Shown: positions 35,065-43,948, counted from the first letter of the stretch. The stretch is 64,000 nt of DNA from Bacillota bacterium (GCA_029974635.1 JARKQY010000011.1:1-64000), one strand, 5' to 3'. Program-made: numbers and translations. The notes: generated from the sequence alone by a model not told the origin.

Positions 35065-36668
35065 CCCAACATCCTCCGTAACTCCATCAGTTCTTTCACA
35101 ATGCCTCCATCTATCTTTGCGAGGTCATTATCTGAAATATTCTCACCAATCTCATCGGCAATTAATTTTTCAAGTATCACCGCCGGTTTTTCATACACAA
35201 CCTCTTCAAAAACATCTTCTTTATACTTACTCATACTCAGATCATAATTTTCCGCGACAATCTCACTCTTCGGCACAAAGAAAAACTTCGCTTTACGGTC
35301 GCCATCTTTACTTTGATCCCGCTTTTTATACTGCATTACAATATCCTGCAGATCCCCATACCCTTCCAGTTTTGTCCGCTTGTCGTCCAGGCTATAGCCG
35401 TCGCTTTGCATATCATAAAACCAAACATGCTCAGTCTCGCCGCCCTTGGTAAAGATCAAAATTGCGGTACTGACTCCGGCATAAGGTTTAAATACGCCGC
35501 TGGGCATGGTGATAACAGCTTTTAATTCAGACTTTTCTATCAGTAATTTACGCGCCTCTACAAAAGCCTTCCCCGAACCGAAGAGTACCCCTTGGGGAAC
35601 GATCATGCCGGCGGTTCCACCCATTTTAAGCATGTTAAAGATCCGTTCGACAAAGAGCAACTCGGTTTTGGTCGTCCCTAGCTTCAACTCTTCATTGATG
35701 TCACCCTTATCGATACTGCCGGTAAAGGGGGGATTGGCCATCACCACATTGTACTCGTTATGCTCGGTATAACCTTTGCTCAAGGTATCTTTATAATCAA
35801 TCAACGGGTCATCGATCCCGTGCATCATCAGGTTCATCAACCCCAACCGGACCATCGTGACATCAAAGTCGAACCCGAATAGGCTTTGCTCAAGGATCTC
35901 TTTTCGCTCCTCAGTCAAAAGACCACTCACCGAACTGCGGCTAAAACCGTCCTCGTCAGGCTGGATCTGCTCTTTTTTCTGGTCCAATTGCGTCACCATA
36001 TATTGATAGGCTCCCAGTAAAAATCCGCCTGTGCCACACGCCGGGTCCGCAATCCGGTCGCCAAATTTGGGAGCTACCAGTTCGGCGATTAACTTGATGA
36101 TATGGCGCGGGGTACGAAACTGCCCGTTCTTACCAGCTGTGGCAATCTCATTTAGAAGCATCTCATAGACATCGCCTTGAATGTCCTGAAAAGCCTGTCC
36201 CCGCTCTATCGCGTCCTTCTCGATCTCTGCAAAAATCTCTTCAATAGTCTTAATGGCTTCCACCAAAAGCTGGGCTTTAGGGATGATGAACACCGCGTTT
36301 TTCATATGCTTGGTAAACGGAGAAGTCCCGCCATTTAATTCTTTTAAGAAAGGAAACACTTTCATCTGGACATGATTCAACATCTCTTCGGCGGACATGC
36401 GCTTAAAATGGCTCCAGCGGAGCGTCTCTTTTGTTACTTCCTGGTCGAAACCGGGGATTTTTATCGTTCCCTCAAATTTTGAAGTGTAAGATTCACCGGT
36501 AAACTCGGCATCTTTCTTTTTCTTGGTATCCAGGTCATCAAGGCGCTTCATAAAAAGCAAATAAGTAATCTGCTCAATGGCGGTTAAGGGGTTGGCGATC
36601 CCGCCGCTCCAAAATTTATCCCATAGCTGGGCGATTTTGCTTTTTAATACCGAGTTGTTCTGTAACAA
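35061..36668 (-). CDS. hsdM: Type I restriction-modification methyltransferase subunit
   Basis: 535 residues. N-terminal HsdM helical domain (LWDKFWSGGIANPLTAIEQI), then the SAM-binding motif IADPACGTGGFLLGAY and the catalytic NPPF of N6-adenine methylases. It starts 1 nt after hsdR and overlaps hsdS. It methylates adenine in the host copies of the target site and joins HsdR to cut unmodified DNA. Confidence 0.95.
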   Translation of the reverse strand: MLQNNSVLKSKIAQLWDKFWSGGIANPLTAIEQITYLLFMKRLDDLDTKKKKDAEFTGESYTSKFEGTIKIPGFDQEVTKETLRWSHFKRMSAEEMLNHVQMKVFPFLKELNGGTSPFTKHMKNAVFIIPKAQLLVEAIKTIEEIFAEIEKDAIERGQAFQDIQGDVYEMLLNEIATAGKNGQFRTPRHIIKLIAELVAPKFGDRIADPACGTGGFLLGAYQYMVTQLDQKKEQIQPDEDGFSRSSVSGLLTEERKEILEQSLFGFDFDVTMVRLGLMNLMMHGIDDPLIDYKDTLSKGYTEHNEYNVVMANPPFTGSIDKGDINEELKLGTTKTELLFVERIFNMLKMGGTAGMIVPQGVLFGSGKAFVEARKLLIEKSELKAVITMPSGVFKPYAGVSTAILIFTKGGETEHVWFYDMQSDGYSLDDKRTKLEGYGDLQDIVMQYKKRDQSKDGDRKAKFFFVPKSEIVAENYDLSMSKYKEDVFEEVVYEKPAVILEKLIADEIGENISDNDLAKIDGGIVKELMELRRMLG

Positions 36669-36669
36669 T

Positions 36670-39474
36670 TTAAGCCACCAATCTCTCTGTAAGTTTTACG
36701 ATCTCCTCGATCTCCGCCGGCGAAAACAAACCGCGAATTCCCTCCGGATGGATAATAGTAAAGGGAGCTTGGATCAGATCCCGCTTTTGAATGGTCTCCC
36801 GTTCCAAGATAAACTCCCGCAATAGGCCCAGAAAATTTAATTGTTGCGTATTCAGATACGAGTGTTCCCCGAGAAATTGATCAAACGCCTTGGTAACGGT
36901 CTCCGGAAAACTCTCTAAAATCTCGATGCCCAAGATATGCCGGATAAACTGAAGGAATTTCGCCTTCCGGTTTTTATAGACTGTCCGTAATAGGTCTTCG
37001 GTGATATGCGGATGTTCATCATGCAACATCTCCGCCAGTTGATTGGCTTCGGTTTCACTAATCGCTTCGCCATTTTTAATTTTTTGCAGGATTGGATTAT
37101 TGCGAGTCAGTTCCAAAACCATCGCTTCAACCATCTCACGATACCTGGCGATGCCGATCGCCTCATGTTCCGGCCCAAACTCCACCATTTCTTTGGTCTT
37201 CACCAAGTCCGTCAAGTCAAACTTGGCCGGACCGGTTAGTCCCGTACCGGCAGAATCGCGATATTTCATCAGCGGAGCCAATTTCTCAGCCAATTCGTCC
37301 ATTCCGTTATCGTCCACTGTCGCCCAATAATGGTTGGTCTGCGCCCTTTTAATCAGTTCTTCCTCTTTGACCACAATGTTTACTGAAAGCGGTAATTCGC
37401 CGATCTGCTCCATCAGATTATCTTTTAAAGTCTCATACTTCTGCTTTTCCCCCGCTAATGCCGCCAGGGAAGTCTCCAAAATGTCCTTTTCAAAACGCAT
37501 CGCCTTAAAGTCAGTCTGCGATATCGTTCGAAACAGCGGTTTAATATTGGATCGCAAAAACTCAAGTTTCTCATGGGCCAATCGGACCCAAAAGTTCTCT
37601 GCTTCAAGCTTGTGCAAATCCGCTGCCGCATTCGTAATCACTACGGAACTAGGGGGAAGCGTATCGATCTGCGCCCGTAATTTTCCGATCTCTTTTTCGG
37701 TAATCCCCGCTTGACCAAGATCAATCGCTTTCTCAATCTTATCCAACCTGATCCCAACAAACCGCACCGGTAAGGGAATGGGTTGTTTCACTTCCTTACC
37801 CTTGGGTCTGAGTTTAAAATACTCAAAGTTATCCCAACAATCAAGAATCAGAAATAAATCCTTCTTAGGACACCAAGGTTTGATTTTGTCCTCTTCCAGT
37901 AATCGGGTTCCCCGCCCGATCATCTGCCAAAACTTTGTATACGAGTAGACTGGCTTCGCAAAAACCAGATTGACAATCTCCCGGACATCAATTCCTGTAT
38001 CCAGCATATCCACGCTAATGGCGACCCGTGGCATATCATTATGAGTGAATTGATCCAGTAATCCACCCTTACCATAGACACGAGGATCATCCGAAACCAA
38101 TACCTTTGCTAGTTCACCATGATATTCGGGGTAAAAGGCGTCAAAAATCTCTTCCATTCGCCGGGCATGGGACTTTGTCGCACAGAAAAAGATCGTCTTC
38201 CCTGGTAACACGCCGTTCGGATCCTTGATACACTCTTCCATAAACTCTTTGACGATTAGAGCGTTGGTGCCGCGATTGATTACTTTCTTTTCAAGATCCG
38301 TCCCCTCAAAGTTGATCTCTTCAACTTCTTTGCCTTCTAAGATCAATTTCTTTTGATCTTCCAGCGAAATGGTCCGTTTACTGATCCCTTCATCCTGGAA
38401 TTTGGTATGGATCTTCATGACCTCAAAATTGCAAAGATAAGGAGGAACATGATCGACCGCTTCTTCATAGGAAAAGGCGAAGGTAGGAATCCCATCTTCG
38501 CAATTAAACAATTTAAAAGTGTTATGATCAATGATATCCGTAGGAGTAGCAGTTAAACCAAGCGTCATCGTGTTGAAATAATCCAGTACTTCCTGATAGG
38601 TATTGTAAATTGAACGATGACTTTCATCAATCACAATTAAGTCAAAAAAATGAGGCGACAATGGATTTTCTTCACTACGGATAATATTCAACATCGTGGG
38701 ATAAGTGGATAGATAAATCCTTCGATCTTTGGCAATTGCCTTTTCCCCTAGTTTAGGCCAGCGTGGTTCATCAGGCAAATATTCCTTGAATGCATCCAAC
38801 CCCTGTCCCCGCAAGGCAATCCGGTCAACCAAAAACAACACCCGTTCCGCCCAAGCAGCCCGCATTAACGCATCAACCAAAGCGATACAAATCCTGGTTT
38901 TCCCTGTTCCGGTCGCCATCACCAACAAAAACTTACGCTGTTTCTTCTCGATAGCCTCCATTATCGCTCTGATAGCCCGTATCTGATAATCGCGCCCGGC
39001 AATATGGGTATTAATCAATTCACCAGCTAAAGGTTTACGGTGATCGCGGATGTATTGGTAACGTTCCAGATCGTCGCGGGTTGGAAAACCGATAATTTTT
39101 CGGGGAGGATAGTTCTCTAAATCCCAAAAATATGTTTCAAGCCCGTTAGAATAAAAACAAAAAGGAAGTTTACCGCCATATTGTTTTTGAATGTTATTAC
39201 AATATTGTTTAGCCTGTTCTCTTCCAACTTCGGCGTCTTTCGATGTCTTTTTAGCCTCAACAACCGCAAGTGGTTTACCGTCTTTGCCCAAAAGAACATA
39301 GTCGCTAAACTGATGCCCATCGTATTTGGTTCGGGCTTCAGCAACACCTTCAGGTAGGCCAACTTCAATGTCATACTCTTCAACCACTTGAGTGCGATCA
39401 TCTACATTCCAGCCTGCCTTAAGAAGTTTGACATCAATTAATTCTTTTCGTGTTTGGGCTTCGGTTTTTGACAT
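36670..39474 (-). CDS. hsdR: Type I restriction enzyme, motor/nuclease subunit
   Basis: 934 residues. Nuclease core near the N-terminus (YVLLGKDGKPLAVVEAKKTS, the ExK signature), helicase Walker A LVMATGTGKTRICIAL, DEAD-like VIDESHRS, and motif VI GRGTRL in the second RecA domain, then a C-terminal helical region. All expected motifs are present, so the type I system appears functional. It is first in a minus-strand run that continues at close spacing through hsdM, hsdS and at least two further nuclease genes. Confidence 0.95.
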   Translation of the reverse strand: MSKTEAQTRKELIDVKLLKAGWNVDDRTQVVEEYDIEVGLPEGVAEARTKYDGHQFSDYVLLGKDGKPLAVVEAKKTSKDAEVGREQAKQYCNNIQKQYGGKLPFCFYSNGLETYFWDLENYPPRKIIGFPTRDDLERYQYIRDHRKPLAGELINTHIAGRDYQIRAIRAIMEAIEKKQRKFLLVMATGTGKTRICIALVDALMRAAWAERVLFLVDRIALRGQGLDAFKEYLPDEPRWPKLGEKAIAKDRRIYLSTYPTMLNIIRSEENPLSPHFFDLIVIDESHRSIYNTYQEVLDYFNTMTLGLTATPTDIIDHNTFKLFNCEDGIPTFAFSYEEAVDHVPPYLCNFEVMKIHTKFQDEGISKRTISLEDQKKLILEGKEVEEINFEGTDLEKKVINRGTNALIVKEFMEECIKDPNGVLPGKTIFFCATKSHARRMEEIFDAFYPEYHGELAKVLVSDDPRVYGKGGLLDQFTHNDMPRVAISVDMLDTGIDVREIVNLVFAKPVYSYTKFWQMIGRGTRLLEEDKIKPWCPKKDLFLILDCWDNFEYFKLRPKGKEVKQPIPLPVRFVGIRLDKIEKAIDLGQAGITEKEIGKLRAQIDTLPPSSVVITNAAADLHKLEAENFWVRLAHEKLEFLRSNIKPLFRTISQTDFKAMRFEKDILETSLAALAGEKQKYETLKDNLMEQIGELPLSVNIVVKEEELIKRAQTNHYWATVDDNGMDELAEKLAPLMKYRDSAGTGLTGPAKFDLTDLVKTKEMVEFGPEHEAIGIARYREMVEAMVLELTRNNPILQKIKNGEAISETEANQLAEMLHDEHPHITEDLLRTVYKNRKAKFLQFIRHILGIEILESFPETVTKAFDQFLGEHSYLNTQQLNFLGLLREFILERETIQKRDLIQAPFTIIHPEGIRGLFSPAEIEEIVKLTERLVA

Positions 39475-39529
39475 GCTATGTCAAATCCTTGTCTTTTTGA
39501 ATTTATTTGTTTATTTTCTACATTTTCCA

Positions 39530-40024
39530 TCAGTTACCTTCAAAGTAATTATCTATTATCGGAATCAAATGCACTCCAGAATGTCCCAAATAATCTACTG
39601 CATTCCCCGGATTTGTCATAATCTCAAATCCCTTAATCCCCCCATCCCTCTCCAATAACTCCTTCCTCCTAACCCTCAACAACTCATTCACCGCCAGTAT
39701 TTCCTTCTCCGACATCTCAAAATAATCCCCGCAATGCCGCTTCGGCACCACCAGCGAATGCCCCTCGACCACCGGCTCCGGACTGGCAATCACAAACGCA
39801 GATCATCCTCCAACTCCAATTTAAGATCCGAGCAAAAAAAGCATCCTTCACTAGCCGCCGCAACCAAAATTCCGAAAGTCCGTATCATCCTGATCCCGCT
39901 TCGACCGATTTCATTTGGCGTACAGCACCTGCAAATTCTCATAAACCGTCTTCCCACCTTTGTTGCGCGGAATAATATGATCTTCAAACAAAAAACCATC
40001 TCTACCGATGGTTTTTTCAATCAA
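39530..40024 (-). pseudogene. Decayed HNH-HIT fusion gene
   Basis: Joined from three frames. The upstream part reads FEDHIIPRNKGGKTVYENLQ then VLYAK, a TGA, and NRSKRDQDDTDFRNFG: an HNH nuclease core with a stop replacing the expected Cys before NRSK. Another frame continues SEGCFFCSDLKLELEDD, and a third gives VIASPEPVVEGHSLVVPKRH onward, a HIT domain. The HIT active site is also broken: GHSGVHLIP stands where HxHxH is expected. HNH-HIT fusions are a known arrangement. It lies between the XRE gene and hsdR. Confidence 0.75.
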
Positions 40025-40233
40025 CGATCCTTTTTTGTATATACTAATATATCCTCAAGCCCACATTCGAGAAACGCACATAACTTTTCCAAAACATCAT
40101 AATCAACTCGCCGGGTTTTATCGTAAAACAAATTACGGACCGTATCTCGCGCCAAACCGCTCCCCCGAACCACATCAGCTACTTTAAGCCTTTTCTCACC
40201 AAGAATCGTTGATAATCTGCAATGAATACCCAT
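40021..40233 (-). CDS. Small XRE-family HTH regulator
   Basis: 70 residues. LSTILGEKRLKVADVVRGSG followed by LARDTVRNLFYDKTRRVDYD is a Cro/CI-type helix-turn-helix of the YozG-like, single-domain kind. ATG at 40233 has AGAGG upstream. It may be a regulator of the neighbouring decayed genes. Confidence 0.75.
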   Translation of the reverse strand: MGIHCRLSTILGEKRLKVADVVRGSGLARDTVRNLFYDKTRRVDYDVLEKLCAFLECGLEDILVYTKKDR

Positions 40234-40293
40234 CACTCTTGCCTCTTATCGAATGAACCTATAAAATCCTTCTATCGTTTACCCTTTTCCGCT

Positions 40294-40773
40294 CTACTCC
40301 CCGACTTCCGAAAAACTCTTTACAAACTGCTTTAACAACTGTCTTGTCCGTTCGTCCCCTTGCTGCCATATTTTTGAAACCTGTTGCAAAAACTCTAGTT
40401 GCTCATTACCGAAATTTTCTTTTATTAAATTATCTATTGCAATATACGACCGAAACTCCGAAAAATATGGATCTTGTAAGATCTTCAAAAATCCTTCACT
40501 CAATTTCCCAGACCCTAATAATGAAATTCCCATGGTGATATATTCTTCCGGCTCAATCAACATCTTGCCTTCCCCGGTTAAAATCCAATCCGGGTTAGCT
40601 GCAAAACGAATTTTTAAGATATTTAAAAAGGCTTTGGAGATCTTTGTTTTTCCTCCCTCAATTCTATAAATGCTGGATAAGTTCATACCCGTTTCCTGGC
40701 TGAAATCTTTTCTTGATAACCCCAGATACTCTCTAAACTGTTGAACTCTTTCTTGAATAGTATCGTTTGGCAT
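40294..40773 (-). CDS. XRE-family (CI-like) repressor
   Basis: 159 residues: an N-terminal HTH (FREYLGLSRKDFSQETGMNL, then SSIYRIEGGKTKISKAFLNI) and a helical C-terminal half probably for dimerisation. AAGGAG precedes the ATG. A 15-bp palindrome 25 bp upstream of the start is a likely autoregulatory operator. Such repressors are typical of prophages and integrative elements, and the AT-rich DNA around it fits. Confidence 0.8.
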   Translation of the reverse strand: MPNDTIQERVQQFREYLGLSRKDFSQETGMNLSSIYRIEGGKTKISKAFLNILKIRFAANPDWILTGEGKMLIEPEEYITMGISLLGSGKLSEGFLKILQDPYFSEFRSYIAIDNLIKENFGNEQLEFLQQVSKIWQQGDERTRQLLKQFVKSFSEVGE

Positions 40774-40797
40774 TAAGCGAATTTTCTCCTTGACATT

Positions 40798-40812
40798 TTT
40801 GCATTATGCAAA
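40798..40812. promoter_or_regulatory. Palindromic operator upstream of the CI-like gene
   Basis: TTTGCAT-T-ATGCAAA, perfect 7-bp arms, 25 bp from the start codon and close to -10-like AT-rich sequence. Confidence 0.55.
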
Positions 40813-41148
40813 TATAATAAAAACAAAAATAGTTTATCTATTTGTCTAAAATTGTTACTACAAATAAAATCAGACCAACTCATTCTTTTCATGCCCTAAT
40901 TTCATATTGTATTGCAAATTTTTACCCAACTTCCCTTGCGCCACAACTCTCAGCATTGCGGGCAAGCGGCTAGCCATCAACGCACCCAAAAGCACTCCTC
41001 GTTTGGCGTGTCGTTTGATTGGATACCATACCGGACGGAAACGTATCCAACCCAAAACCACTGACCGGGGGCCGTCAACCTGCCATCAGTCGTTTTGCCG
41101 GAAAAAACGTCTTCCGTCCCTTAAAGTTATACAGGGATATTATACCAT

Positions 41149-41167
41149 ATTGTAGCACAGCTACAAT
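41149..41167. promoter_or_regulatory. Inverted repeat upstream of a strong promoter
   Basis: ATTGTAGC-ACA-GCTACAAT, perfect 8-bp arms, 28 bp before the -35 of the promoter at 41195. Possible operator. The rest of 40813-41148 shows no gene; a 63-codon minus frame there lacks a Shine-Dalgarno. Confidence 0.4.
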
Positions 41168-41170
41168 TCA

Positions 41171-41224
41171 AAATTATCCCCAAAGTTTGTTTTTTTGACA
41201 AACTTTTTAAGGATAATTTATAAT
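41171..41224 (+). promoter_or_regulatory. Near-consensus promoter buried in a long inverted repeat
   Basis: TTGACA at 41195-41200, 18 bp, TATAAT at 41219-41224: both hexamers match the consensus exactly. Nested inverted repeats AAATTATCC/GGATAATTT (41171 and 41211) and AAAGTTTG/CAAACTTT span the -35 and reach the -10, so a repressor site or DNA hairpin would overlap the promoter. Confidence 0.7.
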
Positions 41225-41330
41225 ACGGCGCGCCGCAACGTTTGAAACAGGAATGTGAAGTTCGAAATTCGTTCAAGCGTCTCTTCCGTATTCAACTGCG
41301 GCTGAAAATCAAACAAAACCGGAGGTAATC

Positions 41331-41438
41331 ATGAAAAAATTCTGGGAATCCATCACCTGCTTCGCCGTCGAACTCGGCACCGTCATCAGGCTGATTGTTA
41401 AATTGGCCCTTAACGCCGTCCGCCGGATCTTTCATTGA
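41331..41438 (+). CDS. 35-residue hydrophobic/amphipathic peptide
   Basis: ATG at 41331 follows GGAGGTAATC, an excellent Shine-Dalgarno, about 100 nt downstream of a consensus promoter. The peptide has a basic start (MKKFW), a hydrophobic helix (TVIRLIVKLALNAV) and a basic end (RRIFH). Size and profile resemble small membrane-active peptides such as type I toxins or leader peptides, but I recognise no family. No antisense RNA promoter was identified. The following stretch to 41635 shows nothing clear. Confidence 0.5.
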   Translation: MKKFWESITCFAVELGTVIRLIVKLALNAVRRIFH

Positions 41439-41635
41439 GCTGACATGGGATATTTCTCTAAATACCTCCAAAGCATAACCAAATTTTGGTTGCTTTTTGG
41501 GTGAGCAAAAAGTGAGTCGGAACAGTGGACCCAAATTGAAGGGCGAAAAACAGCTCCCTTGAATTAATCGGTTCTTTCGAAGGCCCGTCTGACATGGCTG
41601 AAAACCATAATCATTATCTGAAAAAGGAAAAATAA

Positions 41636-41849
41636 TGAAAGTATTTCTACTTCCTCCAAAACATAAGCCTCTATATCCGGGGTTGATTTGTCCTAACGAC
41701 TCGAAAAGACGCGCGGCCCAAGTAACCTGCTCATAATCGCGGCGTTCAGGGGATTCCCCATCAAGAGCAATATCAAGGCCATATTGGTATAGATATTTTT
41801 GTCCTTTAAACCATTCCAGAGCTTATTTTTCTGATTGTTCCTCAATCAT
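41636..41849 (-). pseudogene. Broken gene coupled to rhuM
   Basis: ATG at 41849 overlaps the rhuM stop. The frame reads MIEEQSEK, a TAA, then on in the same frame ALEWFKGQKYLYQYGLDIAL and ERRDYEQVTWAARLFESLGQ. The sequence after the stop looks like real protein. The family is unknown. A single nonsense change would explain the break; downstream the frame is eroded. Confidence 0.45.
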
Positions 41850-42858
41850 TTTTGCCTTCCAGACGCTTGATTTCCCGGTCGAAATCCGAAACGAAATGTT
41901 CGTCCTGAATTTTACGGTATACCTCGTATTCCTGCTCCGCTTTGAGCTTGGCTTCCAGAGCGCTGACCTTTCCTTTGTCCTTAAGAATCGGGTAATTAGA
42001 AAGCTCCAAAAAATTATTTATAAACTGGACCCATTCAGCCATGGTAGTAGTAATCTGACGGCGGGCCCGATTCTCCGCCAAATCCAAGTAGGCCGATACA
42101 ATTTGGTTTAATTCTTTAATATGGGCTTCATGAAGATAGTTTTTGGCAATTGTAACATCGGATTTTAAGATTTTACCTTCCGGGGCCAACTTCCAACTGG
42201 TAAGCCCCATATAAAGTTTGGTGGCATCAACTGAGGAATAAATAATCTCAGCTGCTGTTTTCCCGGTAATCGCCCAATGGAGCTTATTTTGAACAGTTGC
42301 AAAAAACTCTTGGGTGATTGGCGCATTTTTATCGTAATCAATGGAAAGGCCATATATGTCAGTTATCTTTTGATAAAAACGGCGCTCGCTGGCCCGGATC
42401 TCCCGAATCCGTTCCAGCAATTCGTCAAAATAATCCCGGCCGAAATGTTTTCCTTGTTTCAGCCGCTCATCATCGAGGACAAAACCTTTGATAATAAATT
42501 CTTTAAGAGTATTGGTAGCCCAAATTCGAAACTGGGTAGCTTGATAACTGTTGACCCGGTAACCCACGGCAATAACGGCATCTAAACTGTAGTACTCAAT
42601 CTTTCTTTTCACACTACGGGTTCCTTCTTGACGAACTATTTCCAAAACGGAAACAGTTCCCGCCGCCTGTTCCAACTCACCGCTCTCAAAGATATTGGTC
42701 AAATGCTTACTGATAGCCGGAACCTCAACCCCGAACAAATCGGCCATGGCTTTCTGGGTGAGCCAAAAGGTTTCATTTTGATAAACAACTTCGACCTTGG
42801 TTTTTCCTGTAGGTGAAGTATAAAAGATAATTTCGGTCGTGAGATTTTCATTGCTCAT
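41842..42858 (-). CDS. rhuM: RhuM-family protein
   Basis: 338 residues from ATG 42858, behind GGAGGTC. FWLTQKAMADLFGVEVPAIS and HLTNIFESGELE form the conserved N-terminal DNA-binding-like part. YYSLDAVIAVGYRVNSYQAT and FRIWATNTLKEFIIKGFVLD are the Bro/KilA-N-like core of RhuM. The C-terminal part (LHWAITGKTAAEIIYSSVDA) is a DOC/Fic-like-named region common in the family. RhuM genes were first noticed on pathogenicity islands and are frequent in defence islands; the biochemical role is not settled. The gene is intact here, unlike the fragment at 25961. Confidence 0.85.
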   Translation of the reverse strand: MSNENLTTEIIFYTSPTGKTKVEVVYQNETFWLTQKAMADLFGVEVPAISKHLTNIFESGELEQAAGTVSVLEIVRQEGTRSVKRKIEYYSLDAVIAVGYRVNSYQATQFRIWATNTLKEFIIKGFVLDDERLKQGKHFGRDYFDELLERIREIRASERRFYQKITDIYGLSIDYDKNAPITQEFFATVQNKLHWAITGKTAAEIIYSSVDATKLYMGLTSWKLAPEGKILKSDVTIAKNYLHEAHIKELNQIVSAYLDLAENRARRQITTTMAEWVQFINNFLELSNYPILKDKGKVSALEAKLKAEQEYEVYRKIQDEHFVSDFDREIKRLEGKND

Positions 42859-42980
42859 GAAAGACCTCCATTGATTACCCATTCTATCGATGGTAGTTGC
42901 GGAGAAATCCTCGACAACTGAATTTTCCTGGAGTTGCCTTTTTTAAGTACAGTGAGACAGTCAAGTTCGATTCATCTTGA

Positions 42981-43160
42981 TTAAAGAGTCTTAAATACTC
43001 TACTCTTTCCCTTCCCCGCTCCCAACAACGCATTCAACTGTTCAATCAAACTTCCCCCGCCAGTTACGGAGATACTTCCAATCTTCTCCAAAAACCCAGT
43101 TACTTCAAGCGGTAAAGGGTTTGATTCTCCCCATGAGTTGGCGTATTTAACATGCTCCTG
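42981..43160 (-). pseudogene. C-terminal protein remnant
   Basis: The frame ending at 42981 reads HVKYANSWGESNPLPLEVTG and SVTGGGSLIEQLNALLGAGK, which looks like the genuine end of a protein, with no start or body upstream. The upstream part of the same open frame is unrelated tRNA-like sequence. The family is not recognised with confidence. Confidence 0.3.
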
Positions 43161-43174
43161 GTGGAGGCAACCCA

Positions 43175-43320
43175 TTTGGGTTTGAGAAGGATTCGAACCT
43201 TCAACTTTGGTGGGATTTCGTGTCAACAGGCTTTTCAACATACCAGGACCCATTCGGGCAAGGCACTGTGAGACCATACCGAGATCTCCACATCGAAAAG
43301 AAAGTGACCAAAAACCCAAA
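43175..43320 (-). other. tRNA-like T-arm sequence inside a 9-bp inverted repeat
   Basis: On the minus strand, GAAGGTTCGAATCCTTC (43186-43202) has the exact 5-7-5 layout of a tRNA T-arm, followed by TCAAACCCA. TTTGGGTTT and AAACCCAAA at the two ends could pair over 146 nt, too long for a normal tRNA, and no proper anticodon arm was found. It may be a tRNA remnant left at an integration site. Confidence 0.3.
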
Positions 43321-43345
43321 TTGATCATAACAAGGAGAATATAAA

Positions 43346-43426
43346 ATGTCAAATATTAACTCGAATAGCTATGAATACGAAAAATGGCCCGCTCTTCGAT
43401 TAGCCTTTATTGAAAACATTGCATAA
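43346..43426 (+). pseudogene. 26-codon open frame with strong Shine-Dalgarno (gene start remnant?)
   Basis: AAGGAG lies 8 nt before the ATG. The peptide begins MSNINSNSYEYEKWPALRLA and stops after 26 residues. It reads like the first residues of a larger protein. The sequence to 43680 shows no continuation. Confidence 0.25.
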
Positions 43427-43683
43427 AAAGACAAAACAGGACGACAACGAATGATCTATAGGACTCATCCGCATCTATCCACCGAAGAAATTCCTTCAAT
43501 TCTTTAAAATGTAAAGAATTTCGCTTCAATGTCACAACCTTCAAATCCTGAAGGTCCGTTTCATCCGCTAATTTCTGGTCAGACCATTTATTTAAGTTTT
43601 TTCAGCAGGTTTTGTACGTCTCGAATTTGTTTGGCTGTTTTTTGCTTCGCTATTTTAACTGTGATGTTATCTTTCTTCTTTAT

Positions 43684-43710
43684 CAAAAAGGACACCTCCC
43701 GGCGTCCTTT
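43684..43710 (-). terminator. Intrinsic terminator of the 63-residue gene
   Basis: AAAGGAC/GTCCTTT stem with TTTTTGATA tail on the minus strand, starting 4 bp after the stop at 43715. Confidence 0.6.
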
Positions 43711-43714
43711 ATCT

Positions 43715-43906
43715 TTACCTGACTTTGGTTCGATTATTCTTTAGTAATGCTCTTTTTTGGCGGTATATTCCTGTTGAGGCGATTTCATCTAATGCATAAG
43801 CAATATTATCTATGTAACGCGGAACTTTTGCTCCGTTTATGGATACTTGAATGTTTTCTTTTTTCTTGATGATGTTTTCCTTATTATTTACGGTTTCTCG
43901 TTTCAT
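43715..43906 (-). CDS. Small basic protein of unknown function (63 residues)
   Basis: Lys/Asn-rich protein opening MKRETVNNKENIIKKKENIQ, followed by a short helical part (PRYIDNIAYALDEIASTGIY). GGGGGAA lies upstream of the ATG and a terminator directly follows, which supports a real gene. It lies 42 bp after the membrane protein gene and may be co-transcribed. No family recognised. Confidence 0.5.
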   Translation of the reverse strand: MKRETVNNKENIIKKKENIQVSINGAKVPRYIDNIAYALDEIASTGIYRQKRALLKNNRTKVR

Positions 43907-43948
43907 AATTCATTCCCCCATCCATAATTTAATTATATCAAATATTGG

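Noticed and set aside
35117-39401. Open frames antisense to hsdM and hsdR
   Set aside because: The minus-strand genes have full domain sets; the others are shadows.
40870-41061. 63-codon minus-strand frame
   Set aside because: No Shine-Dalgarno and no family pattern.
41292-41534. 80-codon minus-strand frame opposite the 35-residue peptide
   Set aside because: The plus-strand peptide has promoter and Shine-Dalgarno; the minus frame has neither and looks like its shadow.
41635-41736. Short plus-strand frame beginning MKVFLLPPKHKP
   Set aside because: No Shine-Dalgarno; it lies opposite the remnant coupled to rhuM.
43175-43320. A functional tRNA gene
   Set aside because: Only the T-arm is convincing; no anticodon arm or proper acceptor stem of normal length could be formed.
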